Below are positions 28,903-39,405 of a stretch of DNA of 61,669 nt, piece after piece. This DNA comes from Plesiocystis pacifica SIR-1 (GTDB lineage: Bacteria > Myxococcota_A > Polyangia > Nannocystales > Nannocystaceae): NCBI RefSeq assembly GCF_000170895.1, contig NZ_ABCS01000063.1, positions 1 through 61,669 of the forward strand, written 5' to 3'. Position 1 is the stretch's first letter, and each line of letters opens with the position of its first letter. The translations under genes were made by a program, and so were the position numbers. The notes below the pieces were generated by a model that worked only from the letters and a program-made list of their open reading frames with translations, did no database searches and was not told the DNA's origin.

Positions 28903-30023
28903 GCCTGATCGCTGCGCACCTGGCCGCGACGCTCTGCTTCGCGGCCCCGCCCCCTCCCCCGCCGACCGAGCCCGCGACCGAGCCCGAGGGAGAGGCGAGC
29001 CCGGAAGGCCCCGCCGAAGAGGGCGAGGCACCGCCGCCGCCCGAGACCCCCGCCGAGGGCGTCGAGGGCCCCGCCGAGCCCCCCGTCGACGAGCGCTACG
29101 ACCCCGTGCTGCCCTACGGCGAGTCCGAGGACCCCGCCGAGGGTCTGCAGTACGCCGAGGAGACCCCGCCCCCGGCGGACATCCAGTACGCCGAGGAGAC
29201 CCCGCCCAGCGGCGACGTGGACTACGACCAGAGCCGCCAGCGCCCCGCCCCCAACGACGACGCCCTCGCCCGCGAGTCCGACGAGGCCGACGACCTCGGC
29301 GAGCGCGAGTTCCAGGGCCGCGAGGAGTCGCCCCAGCGCTTCGCCGTCGAGATCAAGTTTGGGCCCTACCTGCCCAACGTCGACCAGCGCGCCGGCTCGG
29401 GCCTGGGGCCTTACGCGACCGTGTTCGGCGAGACCGACGACATGGGCGTGGCCATCGACCAGCCCAAGCAGGGCCTGTACTCCGTGCTCGGCTTCGAGTG
29501 GCAGTTCGTCGACCTCGCCGGCCCGCTGTCGATCGGGACCACGGTCGGCTTCTTCCGCGACACCGCCGACGCGATCATCACCGAGCCCGCGGCCGACGCG
29601 ACCACGATCCGCAGCAGCGCGGACTCGGCCGCGTTCAGCGTCATCCCCGTCACCTTGCTGCTCGGCTACCGCTTCGAGCTCATGGCCGACCGCTGGCGCG
29701 TGCCCCTGGTCCCCTACGCCCGCGGCGGCGTGGGCTACGGGTTTTGGATCGCCACCAAGGGCGCCCGCAACGACCGCACCACCAACGAGGCCGGCGAGGA
29801 CAGCCGCGGCGGGACCTGGGGCTGGCAGGCCAACCTCGGCCTGATGCTGCGCCTGGACTTCATCGAGCGCGCCGCCGGCCTCGAGCTCGACCGCGCCGTG
29901 GGCATCAACCACACCTACTTGTTCGGCGAGTGGCAGTTCTCCCGCCTCGACGGCTTCGGCTCCGACACGTCCATGGTCGTCGGGGACGACACCTACCTGC
30001 TCGGCCTCGCCGTCGAGTTCTGA
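28899..30023 (+). CDS. Outer-membrane beta-barrel protein, MXAN_2562-like
   Basis: A 374-aa outer-membrane protein. A short leader (MSLIAAHLAATLCFAAP) is followed by a Pro/Glu-rich region (about 18-130) containing two YAEETPP repeats, then a barrel from about 145 with alternating strands (RFAVEIKFGPYLPNVD, LYSVLGFEWQFVD, LSIGTTVGFF, VPYARGGVGYGFWIATKG) and a final aromatic YLLGLAVEF. The FGPYLPNVD-type opening is typical of the myxobacterial MXAN_2562 barrel family. The start ATG overlaps the stop of the repeat protein. A TonB-C lipoprotein gene follows after 8 nt. I infer a surface assembly unit. Confidence 0.82.
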   Translation: MSLIAAHLAATLCFAAPPPPPPTEPATEPEGEASPEGPAEEGEAPPPPETPAEGVEGPAEPPVDERYDPVLPYGESEDPAEGLQYAEETPPPADIQYAEETPPSGDVDYDQSRQRPAPNDDALARESDEADDLGEREFQGREESPQRFAVEIKFGPYLPNVDQRAGSGLGPYATVFGETDDMGVAIDQPKQGLYSVLGFEWQFVDLAGPLSIGTTVGFFRDTADAIITEPAADATTIRSSADSAAFSVIPVTLLLGYRFELMADRWRVPLVPYARGGVGYGFWIATKGARNDRTTNEAGEDSRGGTWGWQANLGLMLRLDFIERAAGLELDRAVGINHTYLFGEWQFSRLDGFGSDTSMVVGDDTYLLGLAVEF

Positions 30024-30031
30024 GCGTCGAG

Positions 30032-30685
30032 ATGGTCCGGGCAGGGAAGGGTCGAGGACGCGCGGGGAGCATCGCCCTCGGCGGCGCCCTCGCCCTCGCC
30101 CTGAGCATGGGCTGCCGAGCCTCGGGCGACGCGTCCGAGCCCGTCGACGGGCACAGCGAGCTGTGCTGCAAGCAGGCCGGGGACGACAACGTGTCCTTCT
30201 CGGGCTGCCGGGCGACGAGCACCTGCCGGACGACGGAGAGCGTGTGGGTCCGCGGCGCGGTGGTGTGCACGCCGGCGGACAGCGAGCGCTGCCTCGGGGG
30301 CCGCTGCTGCACCCTGGCGGCCGCGGAGACCGAGCCCCAGGTCCAGGCCCAGACTCCCGAGCCTGCGCTCCCCAGCCCCGACCCCGCGCCCGTCACCCCC
30401 TACCCCCTCGACTGGACCCCCCTGCCCACGCCCATCGCCATCCCCACCTACGTGTGCCCGGCGAGCGTCGAGCGCGGGGTCTCGGGCACGGTCCTGCTCC
30501 ACGTCGAGGTCGACGCCTTCGGCAGCGTGACCGACGTGGTCGTCCGCCAGAGCCTCGACCCCGAGTGCGACGCCCTCGCCCACGACGCCCTGCTGCACGC
30601 CGAGTTCGAGCCGGCCATGACCCCCGAGGGCGAGGCCATCGCGTCGAGCCTGCGCTGGGTCTACAGCTTCGAGGCGCCGCCATGA
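30032..30685 (+). CDS. Lipoprotein with TonB C-terminal-like domain
   Basis: A 217-aa predicted lipoprotein (leader to SMGCRAS). A Cys-rich segment with eight Cys follows (about 45-95; HSELCCKQAG, RCLGGRCCTL), then a Pro-rich spacer and a TonB-C-like domain at about 140-215 (VERGVSGTVLLHVEVDAFGSVTDVVVRQSLDPECDALA). True TonB has an N-terminal membrane anchor; here the anchor would be a lipid, so this is a periplasmic adaptor rather than a canonical energy transducer. It lies in the run of envelope genes beginning at 27244. The next gene begins near its stop. Confidence 0.75.
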   Translation: MVRAGKGRGRAGSIALGGALALALSMGCRASGDASEPVDGHSELCCKQAGDDNVSFSGCRATSTCRTTESVWVRGAVVCTPADSERCLGGRCCTLAAAETEPQVQAQTPEPALPSPDPAPVTPYPLDWTPLPTPIAIPTYVCPASVERGVSGTVLLHVEVDAFGSVTDVVVRQSLDPECDALAHDALLHAEFEPAMTPEGEAIASSLRWVYSFEAPP

Positions 30686-30715
30686 ACGAGGCGCCGCCGT
30701 GAACGAGGCGCCGCC
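30682..30715 (+). repeat. 17-bp tandem duplication at a start codon
   Basis: ATGAACGAGGCGCCGCC is followed at once by GTGAACGAGGCGCCGCC. The first copy gives a six-codon reading frame whose TGA (30700-30702) overlaps the GTG start of the HAD gene. Confidence 0.85.
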
Positions 30716-31274
30716 CGAGGCTCGGTGGTCCAAGCTCCTCGTCCTCGACCTCGACGAGACCTTGATCCACGCCCGCGGCCCCTCCCAGGGCGAGCTCCCC
30801 TGGCCCCCGCACCGCCGCCTCGGCTCCTACCGCGTGTGGCTGCGCCCGGGCCTGGCCGAGTTCCTGCGCCACGTGCTCGCCCGCTTCGCCGGCGTCGGCC
30901 TGTGGACCGTGGCGACCTCGGACTACGCCCGCGGCGTCGCGTCCATGCTCGTCGACCCCGCGCGCCTCGCCTTCATCTACAGCCGCGGCCGGTGCACGGC
31001 CCTGCGCGACCCCGATCGGGGCCGGCGCTATTGGGTCAAGGACATCCGCAAGCTGTCGAGCACGGGCTTCGACGAGGCCTCGATCCTGTTCGTCGACGAC
31101 AAGCCCCGGGGCCTCGAGCGCAGCTACGCCAACCTCGTGCCCATCCACCCCTTCATGGGCGAGCCCGACGACCGCGAGCTCGCCCGCCTGACCCGCTACC
31201 TCGACGAGCTCGGGCCCGTCGAGGACGTCCGCAGCGTCGACAAGCGCGGCTGGGCGCGGCGCGAGGACCTCTAG
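30699..31274 (+). CDS. HAD-superfamily phosphatase, FCP1/NIF-like
   Basis: A 191-aa cytoplasmic phosphatase of the small CTD-phosphatase (NIF/FCP1) type. The nucleophile motif is DLDETL (17-22), YRVWLRPGLAEFLRHV is the family's PGL segment, TVATSDYARGV is motif II with Thr/Ser, and ILFVDDKPRGL is motif III/IV. Such proteins dephosphorylate protein Ser/Tyr in eukaryotes; bacterial substrates are unknown. The GTG start lies in the second copy of a 17-bp duplication, downstream of an ATG-started six-codon frame, so re-initiation may be needed. The gene is in the same direction as its neighbours and probably in their operon. Confidence 0.85.
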   Translation: MNEAPPEARWSKLLVLDLDETLIHARGPSQGELPWPPHRRLGSYRVWLRPGLAEFLRHVLARFAGVGLWTVATSDYARGVASMLVDPARLAFIYSRGRCTALRDPDRGRRYWVKDIRKLSSTGFDEASILFVDDKPRGLERSYANLVPIHPFMGEPDDRELARLTRYLDELGPVEDVRSVDKRGWARREDL

Positions 31275-31310
31275 CGGAACCTCCCTCGCCGGGCGCACAC
31301 TGGGGAAGGC

Positions 31311-32312
31311 ATGCAGCGCCGCGGCTTCCTGAGTCTCCCCCTGCTGGCGCTGGCGAGCGCGTGCGAGGACGCGCCTGCGGCCACGACGGCCGAGACCAAA
31401 GACAGCCCGACGCCCCTCGAGGAGCTCCCCGTCAAGGCCCACCCGGCGGGCGAGCCCAGCCCCTTCGATCCCTTCGATCCCGGCGGCCACGACCCCGCGC
31501 CCATGGCCCTGCCCATGGGCGACGAGCCGCCCCAGAGCTTCGACGACTTCCTGGCCGAGTCGCCGCCCGCCATCGAACCCGGCCGCGAGACCGTCGCCCT
31601 GCTGCCGATCGGCGAGTTCCCCCACGGCCTCGTCGCCGCCCAGGACCGGCTCTACCTCGTGCGCAGCCCGCCCCTCGAGCGCCTGGGCGAGTGGGCCTCG
31701 CGCTGGCTGGGCGTGCCCGTGCGCCTGCTCCCCGCGATGTCCGACGAGGCGCTCCAGCGCCTGCCCCACCGCGAGCTCGACGGCCTGCGCCAGATCGACG
31801 CCGCGAGCTTGCTCGCCCACCTCGAGGCTCGGGTCCCCTCGGGCTGCGGCCGGCTCATGGCCCTGACCCACGAGGACCTGTTCGCCGACGGAGCCCGCTG
31901 GGTCTACGGCTACGCCGACCCCGACACCGGCGTGGCCGTGCACAGCCTGCTGCGCTACGACCCCGGCTTCGCCCAGGGCGTCGACCACCGCCCGCGGGCC
32001 TTCCAGCGCCTGATCCTCACCCGCACCCTGCGCGTGCTCAGCCACGAGCTCAGCCACCTGCTTGGCCTGCGCCACTGCGTCCACTTCGCCTGCGTCATGA
32101 ACCCGACCCAGAGCCTCCAGGGCGTGGACGACCTGCCCCTGCGCCTGTGCCCGGTGTGCCTGCGCAAGCTCGACGCGGCCCACGGAGGGGGCCTCGATCA
32201 CGCCGCCCGCTGGCGAAGCTTGACCGAGCTGAGCCAGCGCGCGGGCCTCGACCTCGACGCCCGCTGGTACGCCCGCCGCGTCGACGCGCTCAGGAGCCCA
32301 GCACGTCGATGA
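31311..32312 (+). CDS. Lipoprotein archaemetzincin (M54 metallopeptidase)
   Basis: A 333-aa zinc peptidase. The archaemetzincin signature is complete: HELSH at 245-249, third ligand H255 in GLRHC, C256 and C261 in HCVHFACVM, and the downstream CPVC at 280-283, giving the family's extra four-Cys zinc site. Archaeal and human members are cytosolic and near 200-300 aa. This one has a lipoprotein leader (MQRRGFLSLPLLALASAC) and a Pro-rich spacer of about 70 residues, so it should act outside the inner membrane. GGGGAAGG precedes the start. The 3' end overlaps the RNase R gene by 23 nt on the opposite strand. Confidence 0.9.
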   Translation: MQRRGFLSLPLLALASACEDAPAATTAETKDSPTPLEELPVKAHPAGEPSPFDPFDPGGHDPAPMALPMGDEPPQSFDDFLAESPPAIEPGRETVALLPIGEFPHGLVAAQDRLYLVRSPPLERLGEWASRWLGVPVRLLPAMSDEALQRLPHRELDGLRQIDAASLLAHLEARVPSGCGRLMALTHEDLFADGARWVYGYADPDTGVAVHSLLRYDPGFAQGVDHRPRAFQRLILTRTLRVLSHELSHLLGLRHCVHFACVMNPTQSLQGVDDLPLRLCPVCLRKLDAAHGGGLDHAARWRSLTELSQRAGLDLDARWYARRVDALRSPARR

Positions 32313-34302
32313 GGTAGAGGTCGATCTGCCGCCGGCCCACGGACACGTCGACCAGGTCGACGACCACGCGATCGCCCACGGTGATGACCTTGCCGCTCTT
32401 CTCGCCGACCATGCGCACCCCGGTCTCGTCGCGGTAGTAGGGCTCCTTGCGGTCCTTCTCGAGGTCCGCGACCTTGACCATGCCGTCGACGTAGGGGCTC
32501 TCGATCTGCACGAACAGGCCGAACTGGGACATGCCCGACACCCGGCCGTCGAAGCGGTCGCCGATGCGGTCGCGCATGAACAGCGCGGCGAACAGGTTCT
32601 GGGTCTCGCGCTCGGCCCCGCTGATCTCGCGCTCGCGCTCGCTCGAGCGCAGCGCCTGGGCCTCGCTCGCCTCGCGCCCGGGCATGCGCGGGAGCACGGC
32701 CTTGGGCCCGGCCGGGCCGCCCTTCTTGGCCACCCAGGCCTTGAGCACGCGGTGCGAGATCAGGTCGGGGTAGCGGCGGATCGGGCTGGTGAAGTGGACG
32801 TAGGCCGGGGACGCGAGGGCGAAGTGGCCGACGTTCTCGACGGCGTACTGGGCCTGGGCCATGGCCCGGAGCATGAGCATGTTGAGGGCGGACGCGAAGC
32901 TCTTGCCGTCGAGGCGCTTGAGGAACTTCTGGGCGCCCCGGGGCGTGCGCAGCCGCTCGGGGTCGGCCTTGGTCCCGAGGATGTGGGCCGCCTGCGTCAG
33001 CGTGGTCAGCTTCTCCTCGTCGGGCAGGTCGTGGACGCGGAACACCGCGGGCAGGCCGTGCTCGACGGCCAGGGCGCCCACGGCCTCGTTGGCCGCGATC
33101 ATCATCTCCTCGATGAGGTTGTAGGCCCGGGCCATGGACTTGCTCGACCGGCTCTTGACCACGTCGCGGATCCGCGTGCGGTCGTCCTCCTCGAGCACCA
33201 CCTTGGCCTCGGCCAGGTCGAGCTCGATGGCCCCGCGGCGCATCCGAGCGTTGCGCAGCCGGTCCGAGCAGGCCCGCAGCGCGAACACCCGCCCGCGGGC
33301 CTTCTTGCCCAGCTGCTCCGCGCCCTCGAGCTCCTCGGCGACCTCGGCGTAGGTCAAGCGCCGGCGGCTGTGAATGATCGCCGCGCGGACCTCGTGCTCC
33401 GAGGTCTGCCCCGCCGCGTTCACGCGCATGCTCGTGACCATGGCCAGGCGGTCGCGCTTGGGCACCAGCGAGCACATGTGCGAGCTCAGCTCCGGCGGCA
33501 GCATGGGGATGGAGCGATCGGGGAGGTAGGTCGAGAAGCAGCGCCGCTGGGCCTCTTCGTCGATGGCCGTGCCCTCTTGCACGTAGTGGGACACGTCGGC
33601 CACGGCCACGTGCAGGCGATAGTCCGCGGTCTGGGGGTCCTCGCCGAGGAGCTCGACGCACACGGCGTCGTCGAAGTCCCGGGCGTCGGGGGGGTCGATG
33701 GTCATGAACGCCAGGCCGCGCAGGTCGGCCCGGTTCTCCAGGTCCTCGTCGAGGACGATCTCGGGCACCTCGGCGGCCTCGGCCAGGACCTTGGGGTCGA
33801 AGAAGTCCTCGATGCGGCGGTCGATCAGGATCTTTTGGACCTCGGTCTCGAGGGCCCCGGGCTCACCGAGCACGCGCTCGACCTGGACCTCGATCTCGGG
33901 GTCGCGGGAGCCGGGATAGTTGACGATGTTGGCGACGACGACCATGCCCGGCATGTCCGGGCGGGGGGCCTTGCTGCCCTTCCTGCCCTTGGGGCCGGCC
34001 ACGCAGACCACGGGCCAGATGATCCGCGGGTCGTCGACCTCCAGGATCCAACCACCACCAAACTCGACGAGCACGCCGACGATGCGCGTGCGCTTGCGGG
34101 TCACGATGGCCTCGATCCGGCCCTCGAGCCCCTTTTCGCTCTCCCAGGCGACGACTTCAATCTCGTCCCCGTCGAGCGCCCCCCGCAGATATCCAGGCGG
34201 GATGAACACGCTGCGCTTTTCGTCACCGCTCAGGGGCTGCGCGAAGCCATAGCCCCCGGGGTTGACGTGCAAGACAGCATGGATGCTTTGATTTTCACTC
34301 AT
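32290..34302 (-). CDS. rnr: RNase R/RNase II-family exoribonuclease
   Basis: A 670-aa 3'-5' hydrolytic exoribonuclease. It has cold-shock-like domains in the first 180 residues (VNPGGYGFAQPLSGDE, VFIPPG), the RNB catalytic domain with its Asp cluster (DPPDARDFDDAV) and closing motif (YVHFTSPIRRYPDLISHR), and a C-terminal S1 domain (GRVSGMSQFGLFVQIE). The lysine-rich tail of E. coli RNase R is missing, so it is a short form. The start is ATG 34302 (MSENQSIHAVLHV); the longer frame adds eight unconvincing codons. Expected roles are turnover of structured RNA and tmRNA-linked decay. Confidence 0.93.
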   Translation of the reverse strand: MSENQSIHAVLHVNPGGYGFAQPLSGDEKRSVFIPPGYLRGALDGDEIEVVAWESEKGLEGRIEAIVTRKRTRIVGVLVEFGGGWILEVDDPRIIWPVVCVAGPKGRKGSKAPRPDMPGMVVVANIVNYPGSRDPEIEVQVERVLGEPGALETEVQKILIDRRIEDFFDPKVLAEAAEVPEIVLDEDLENRADLRGLAFMTIDPPDARDFDDAVCVELLGEDPQTADYRLHVAVADVSHYVQEGTAIDEEAQRRCFSTYLPDRSIPMLPPELSSHMCSLVPKRDRLAMVTSMRVNAAGQTSEHEVRAAIIHSRRRLTYAEVAEELEGAEQLGKKARGRVFALRACSDRLRNARMRRGAIELDLAEAKVVLEEDDRTRIRDVVKSRSSKSMARAYNLIEEMMIAANEAVGALAVEHGLPAVFRVHDLPDEEKLTTLTQAAHILGTKADPERLRTPRGAQKFLKRLDGKSFASALNMLMLRAMAQAQYAVENVGHFALASPAYVHFTSPIRRYPDLISHRVLKAWVAKKGGPAGPKAVLPRMPGREASEAQALRSSEREREISGAERETQNLFAALFMRDRIGDRFDGRVSGMSQFGLFVQIESPYVDGMVKVADLEKDRKEPYYRDETGVRMVGEKSGKVITVGDRVVVDLVDVSVGRRQIDLYLIDVLGS

Positions 34303-34402
34303 ATGAAACGCCGCGCAACGTGGCACGAGGAGCGGTCGCGGGCAAGCGCGGCCTGTGCGCCCGGCGCATCCCCGCGCAGCCCCGCGGCGAAGCCGAGCCC
34401 CA

Positions 34403-35806
34403 TCAACCGAAGGCGCGCAGGCTTCCGTCGTCGCAGCCGATCACGATCCAGCCCTGCTTCGTGATCGCCACGGAGCTGTCGATGTCCGCGCCCACGTCGA
34501 CGGCCCACAGCACCTCGCCCTCGGCCGAGACCGCGTAGAGGTGGTCGTCCTGGGAGCCGAAGTAGATGGTGCCGTCGCCGTCGACGACCGGCGACGAGTG
34601 GACGACCCCGCCCGTGGGTAGGACCCAGTTGACCTCGCCGCTGGCCGCGAGCGAGTAGAGGTTGGCGTCGAAGCTGGTCGCGTAGACCGTGCCGTCGGCG
34701 GCGATGCCCAGGCTCGAGCGGATGTCTCGCTGGGCGACGAAGCTCCAGCGCAGGCTGCCGTCGGAGCGCAGCGAGTAGATGCGCCCGTCGTCGGCCCCGA
34801 TGAACAGCGCCCCGTCGGCGCCCAGCACCCCCGAGCCGTCCACGTCCGCGCGCACGGAGTAGCGCCAGCGCTGCGCTCCCGTGGCCGCGTCGAGGCTGGT
34901 GACGTGGCCGTCTTGATCGCCGAAGCTCAGCTGCCCGTCGGCGCTCAGCACCGGGGTCGAGAACACGTGCTTGGGCCGCTCCTTCTCCTCCCGGGGCGGC
35001 CAGTGCCAGCGCTCCTCCCCCGTGGGCGAGAGCCGGTAGACCCCGTCGGCGCCCACGAAGAGATCGCCGTCGGGACCGACCGTGGGCCCACCGTCGACGT
35101 CGCAGCGCGCCCCCTCGGGGCCCGGCGAGCGCGTGTTCTCGCAGTTGCCCAGGACCTTGCTCCAGACCACGGCGGCCTCGCCCTTGGCGCTCGGATCGAG
35201 GGCGAAGAGGGTGTCGGCGTCGGTGCCGACGTAGAGCCGCGCGCTGTCTCGGGTCTCCGCCAGGGCCGCCGTGCCCCACACGCGCCCGCCCAGGTCGAGG
35301 TCGAAGACCAGCTCCCCGCCGGGCTGCTCGGGGCCGCCCACGGTCACGCCCACGAAGCGCCCGGCGTGGTTGCCGACAAAGGCCAGCTCACGCCCAGCGT
35401 CGCCCTCGCCTCCTGCTCCAGGCAGCGTCACGAGGGTCGGCGTGGCGAACACCACCGCGCCCAGGTCCACGCGCCATCGCTCGCTCGGCTCGGTCTTGGG
35501 CCCGACGGCCGTGGTCGCGCCCGCGTGGCCCGGGCCGCCCCGAAACCAGCGCTCGCCCTGGCCGGCGCTCGCTGGCGCCACCGGGACGGGCTCGGCGACG
35601 GCCTCGCTCGCCTCGGCGTCGGCCGCTGGCGCGACGCAGCTGCCCTCGGCGCAGATGCGATCCCCCTTGCAGTCCGTGTCCTTGCCACAGCCCGCACTGG
35701 GCGGATGGGTAGGCCGGCAGCCCGCGCTGGCCAGGACGAACACGCCCACGAGCAAGGTCGGCGTTCCAAAGACCGAGCCGCGGTCCAAAGACCGACGTTG
35801 GCTCAC
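34403..35806 (-). CDS. PQQ-like beta-propeller lipoprotein
   Basis: A 467-aa protein with a leader ending near VLASAGC, a short Cys-rich knot (CGKDTDCKGDRICAEGSC), an Ala/Pro linker and about seven propeller blades. The blades follow the PQQ/BamB repeat pattern 'DGxLYxGxxDGxLYALDxxxGxxxW', for example DGTIYFGSQDDHLYAVSAEGEVLW. BamB-like propellers are protein-binding scaffolds, and no cofactor residues can be identified. The start is taken as GTG 35806, with a -10-like TAGTCC 11 nt upstream; longer frames from 35938 would bury the signal. The 3' end faces the RNase R gene start at a distance of 100 bp. Confidence 0.8.
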   Translation of the reverse strand: MSQRRSLDRGSVFGTPTLLVGVFVLASAGCRPTHPPSAGCGKDTDCKGDRICAEGSCVAPAADAEASEAVAEPVPVAPASAGQGERWFRGGPGHAGATTAVGPKTEPSERWRVDLGAVVFATPTLVTLPGAGGEGDAGRELAFVGNHAGRFVGVTVGGPEQPGGELVFDLDLGGRVWGTAALAETRDSARLYVGTDADTLFALDPSAKGEAAVVWSKVLGNCENTRSPGPEGARCDVDGGPTVGPDGDLFVGADGVYRLSPTGEERWHWPPREEKERPKHVFSTPVLSADGQLSFGDQDGHVTSLDAATGAQRWRYSVRADVDGSGVLGADGALFIGADDGRIYSLRSDGSLRWSFVAQRDIRSSLGIAADGTVYATSFDANLYSLAASGEVNWVLPTGGVVHSSPVVDGDGTIYFGSQDDHLYAVSAEGEVLWAVDVGADIDSSVAITKQGWIVIGCDDGSLRAFG

Positions 35807-36281
35807 TCCCGGTGCTCGGACTAGACAGCTCACGCCGCTGTGGACGCTCGCTCGGTGGTGTCGTGTTCCCCAGCCCATGTTGCTCGCGCACATTCGACGG
35901 GACCTGCGCCAGGCGTGCGGCGGCCAAAGATCGCACACACACCTTGTGTTCGTAAATGGCCAATGGTAGTGCTAGAACGCCGGCCAACGGCCGCATCAAA
36001 GGACTGGGGAAACGCTCCCAAACGAGCTCCTGGCGCGATTTTGGACGCAGGACAGTGGGAGGCTGAGCCAGCCACGGAACCACAGAGGGATCGGCGCGAG
36101 ATTCGCCGCCCTCCACGACACCCCTCGGTCTTCGGGGACCCCTCCCTCGAGACAGGGTCATTTGACTCGAACGTCGAACGATCCACCTTGACAGTCTCGC
36201 CAAAATTTGGTCGAGAACGAACCTGCGCCCACTCACCGCACGGAACACCCGTCGGGCGCCCACCCCATCCACGGAGAGCAC
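35807..36281. promoter_or_regulatory. 475-bp divergent intergenic region
   Basis: No gene is seen. It must hold promoters for the beta-propeller gene (minus) and the acetyltransferase gene (plus). The best plus-strand element is a perfect -35 TTGACA at 36188-36193; the matching -10 is poor (TTTGGT or TCGAGA near 36206-36216). A GGAGAG ribosome site lies just before 36282. Confidence 0.45.
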
Positions 36282-37166
36282 ATGGCAAATCAGGCCGTCC
36301 AGGCGACTGCGCCTGCAGGTCCGGTCGAGGAGCACTACTATCGCCGCGGCGATATCGACTTCTGCTTCCTCTTGAACCGCCCGCACCTCAACCTTCGCGT
36401 GTTTGACTACCGCGTCGGGAACTACCAGCAAAAGCGAGACTTCTTCGACCGCATCGCGCGCTCCGAGGGCCTCAAGAAGGTGTTCACCGTCGTGGAGAAG
36501 CAGGACTCCAAGAGCTGGCGCAGCGTCGGCTTCTCCCGCGAGGGGGCGATCCCCGGCTACTTCCGCACGGCTGACGCCTACGTGATGAGCCGGGTCTACA
36601 CCGAGGACGGAGATCCCATCCAAGGTGGCGCGCCCAAGCTGACCGCGCCGAACCTCTCGGCCAAGTCGCCCAACCTGACCAAGCCCCGGGGCCTCAGCGT
36701 GGAGATCGTCGAGGACGTCGCCCGGCTGTCCAAGGTCGCCGAGGACTACGCCAGCCCCGCCCTCTACGCGCCCTTCCGCCGCGGCATGTTCCACCCGGAC
36801 ATCGCGGTCCACGGCAAGCAGGGCAAGCATGACTTTTGGGTCGGCGCCGAGACGGACTCCTCCTTCGGGCACGCCAAGGTCGACATCATGACCCCGCCGC
36901 GGGCCGCCAAGGACACCGACCCGGCCGTGCTCGAGTTCCTCGCCCAGGTCCTCCTCGACGAGCTCCTGCGCCGCGAGACCGCCAGCGTGTTCTCGCTGAT
37001 CGCCGCGGACCTGCTGCCCAGCCAGCAGATCATCGCCAACCTCGGCTTCAAGGTCACCGCCCGGCTCACCGACCACATCGTCGGTCCCGAGGGCTTCGTC
37101 GGCGGCCAGCTGTGGCACCGCCGGCTGAACGCCAACCAGGGCCCCAAGCTCCCCAGCTTCATCTGA
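36282..37166 (+). CDS. GNAT acetyltransferase, AblB (beta-lysine N6-acetyltransferase)-like
   Basis: A 294-aa protein. GLKKVFTVVEKQDSKSW, GFSREGAIPGYFRTADAYVM and the C-terminal SVFSLIAADLLPSQQIIANLGFKVTARL...GQLWHRRL follow the layout of AblB, which acetylates beta-lysine to the compatible solute N-acetyl-beta-lysine. The GNAT acetyl-CoA loop is weak (AKVDIMTPPRAAKDTDPAVL lacks the usual RxxGxG/A), which makes activity uncertain. AblB is normally beside the aminomutase AblA/KamA; none is in this window. The start is ATG 36282 behind GGAGAG. A rho-independent terminator follows the gene. Confidence 0.6.
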   Translation: MANQAVQATAPAGPVEEHYYRRGDIDFCFLLNRPHLNLRVFDYRVGNYQQKRDFFDRIARSEGLKKVFTVVEKQDSKSWRSVGFSREGAIPGYFRTADAYVMSRVYTEDGDPIQGGAPKLTAPNLSAKSPNLTKPRGLSVEIVEDVARLSKVAEDYASPALYAPFRRGMFHPDIAVHGKQGKHDFWVGAETDSSFGHAKVDIMTPPRAAKDTDPAVLEFLAQVLLDELLRRETASVFSLIAADLLPSQQIIANLGFKVTARLTDHIVGPEGFVGGQLWHRRLNANQGPKLPSFI

Positions 37167-37185
37167 GCTGAGCGAGGTCCACGAC

Positions 37186-37220
37186 GAGACCGGTCCCAAG
37201 TGGGCCGGTCTCTTCGTTTT
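37186..37220 (+). terminator. Rho-independent terminator
   Basis: Near-perfect stem GAGACCGGTCCC/TGGGCCGGTCTC with an AAG loop, then TTCGTTTT. It ends the acetyltransferase transcript. Confidence 0.85.
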
Positions 37221-37271
37221 GGTTGGACAACGAGGGCCACCTCACTGTCTCACCTCACACGCTGGGGCGGG

Positions 37272-37299
37272 TTGACCCAGGGGCGAACGACTTTAGGTT
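37272..37299 (+). promoter_or_regulatory. Putative sigma-70-type promoter of htpG
   Basis: TTGACC (37272-37277), 16-bp spacer, TAGGTT (37294-37299), about 55 nt before the GTG start. No CIRCE-type inverted repeat is seen. Confidence 0.5.
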
Positions 37300-37353
37300 G
37301 CGCGCCCCTCTACCCTCGCTCCCGCCAATCGATTGTCCAACGGAGAGACCCCA

Positions 37354-39336
<1,983 letters not shown>

Positions 39337-39361
39337 GCGCCCTGCCCGACTGACCAACGCG

Positions 39362-39391
39362 AAGGGGAGCCCGAGGGGGGCTCCCCTTTTT
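39362..39391 (+). terminator. Rho-independent terminator of htpG
   Basis: Stem AAGGGGAGCCC/GGGCTCCCCTT followed by T5. It could also stop the convergent minus-strand lipoprotein transcript. Confidence 0.85.
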
Positions 39392-39405
39392 CGTTCGGGC
39401 TTCGC

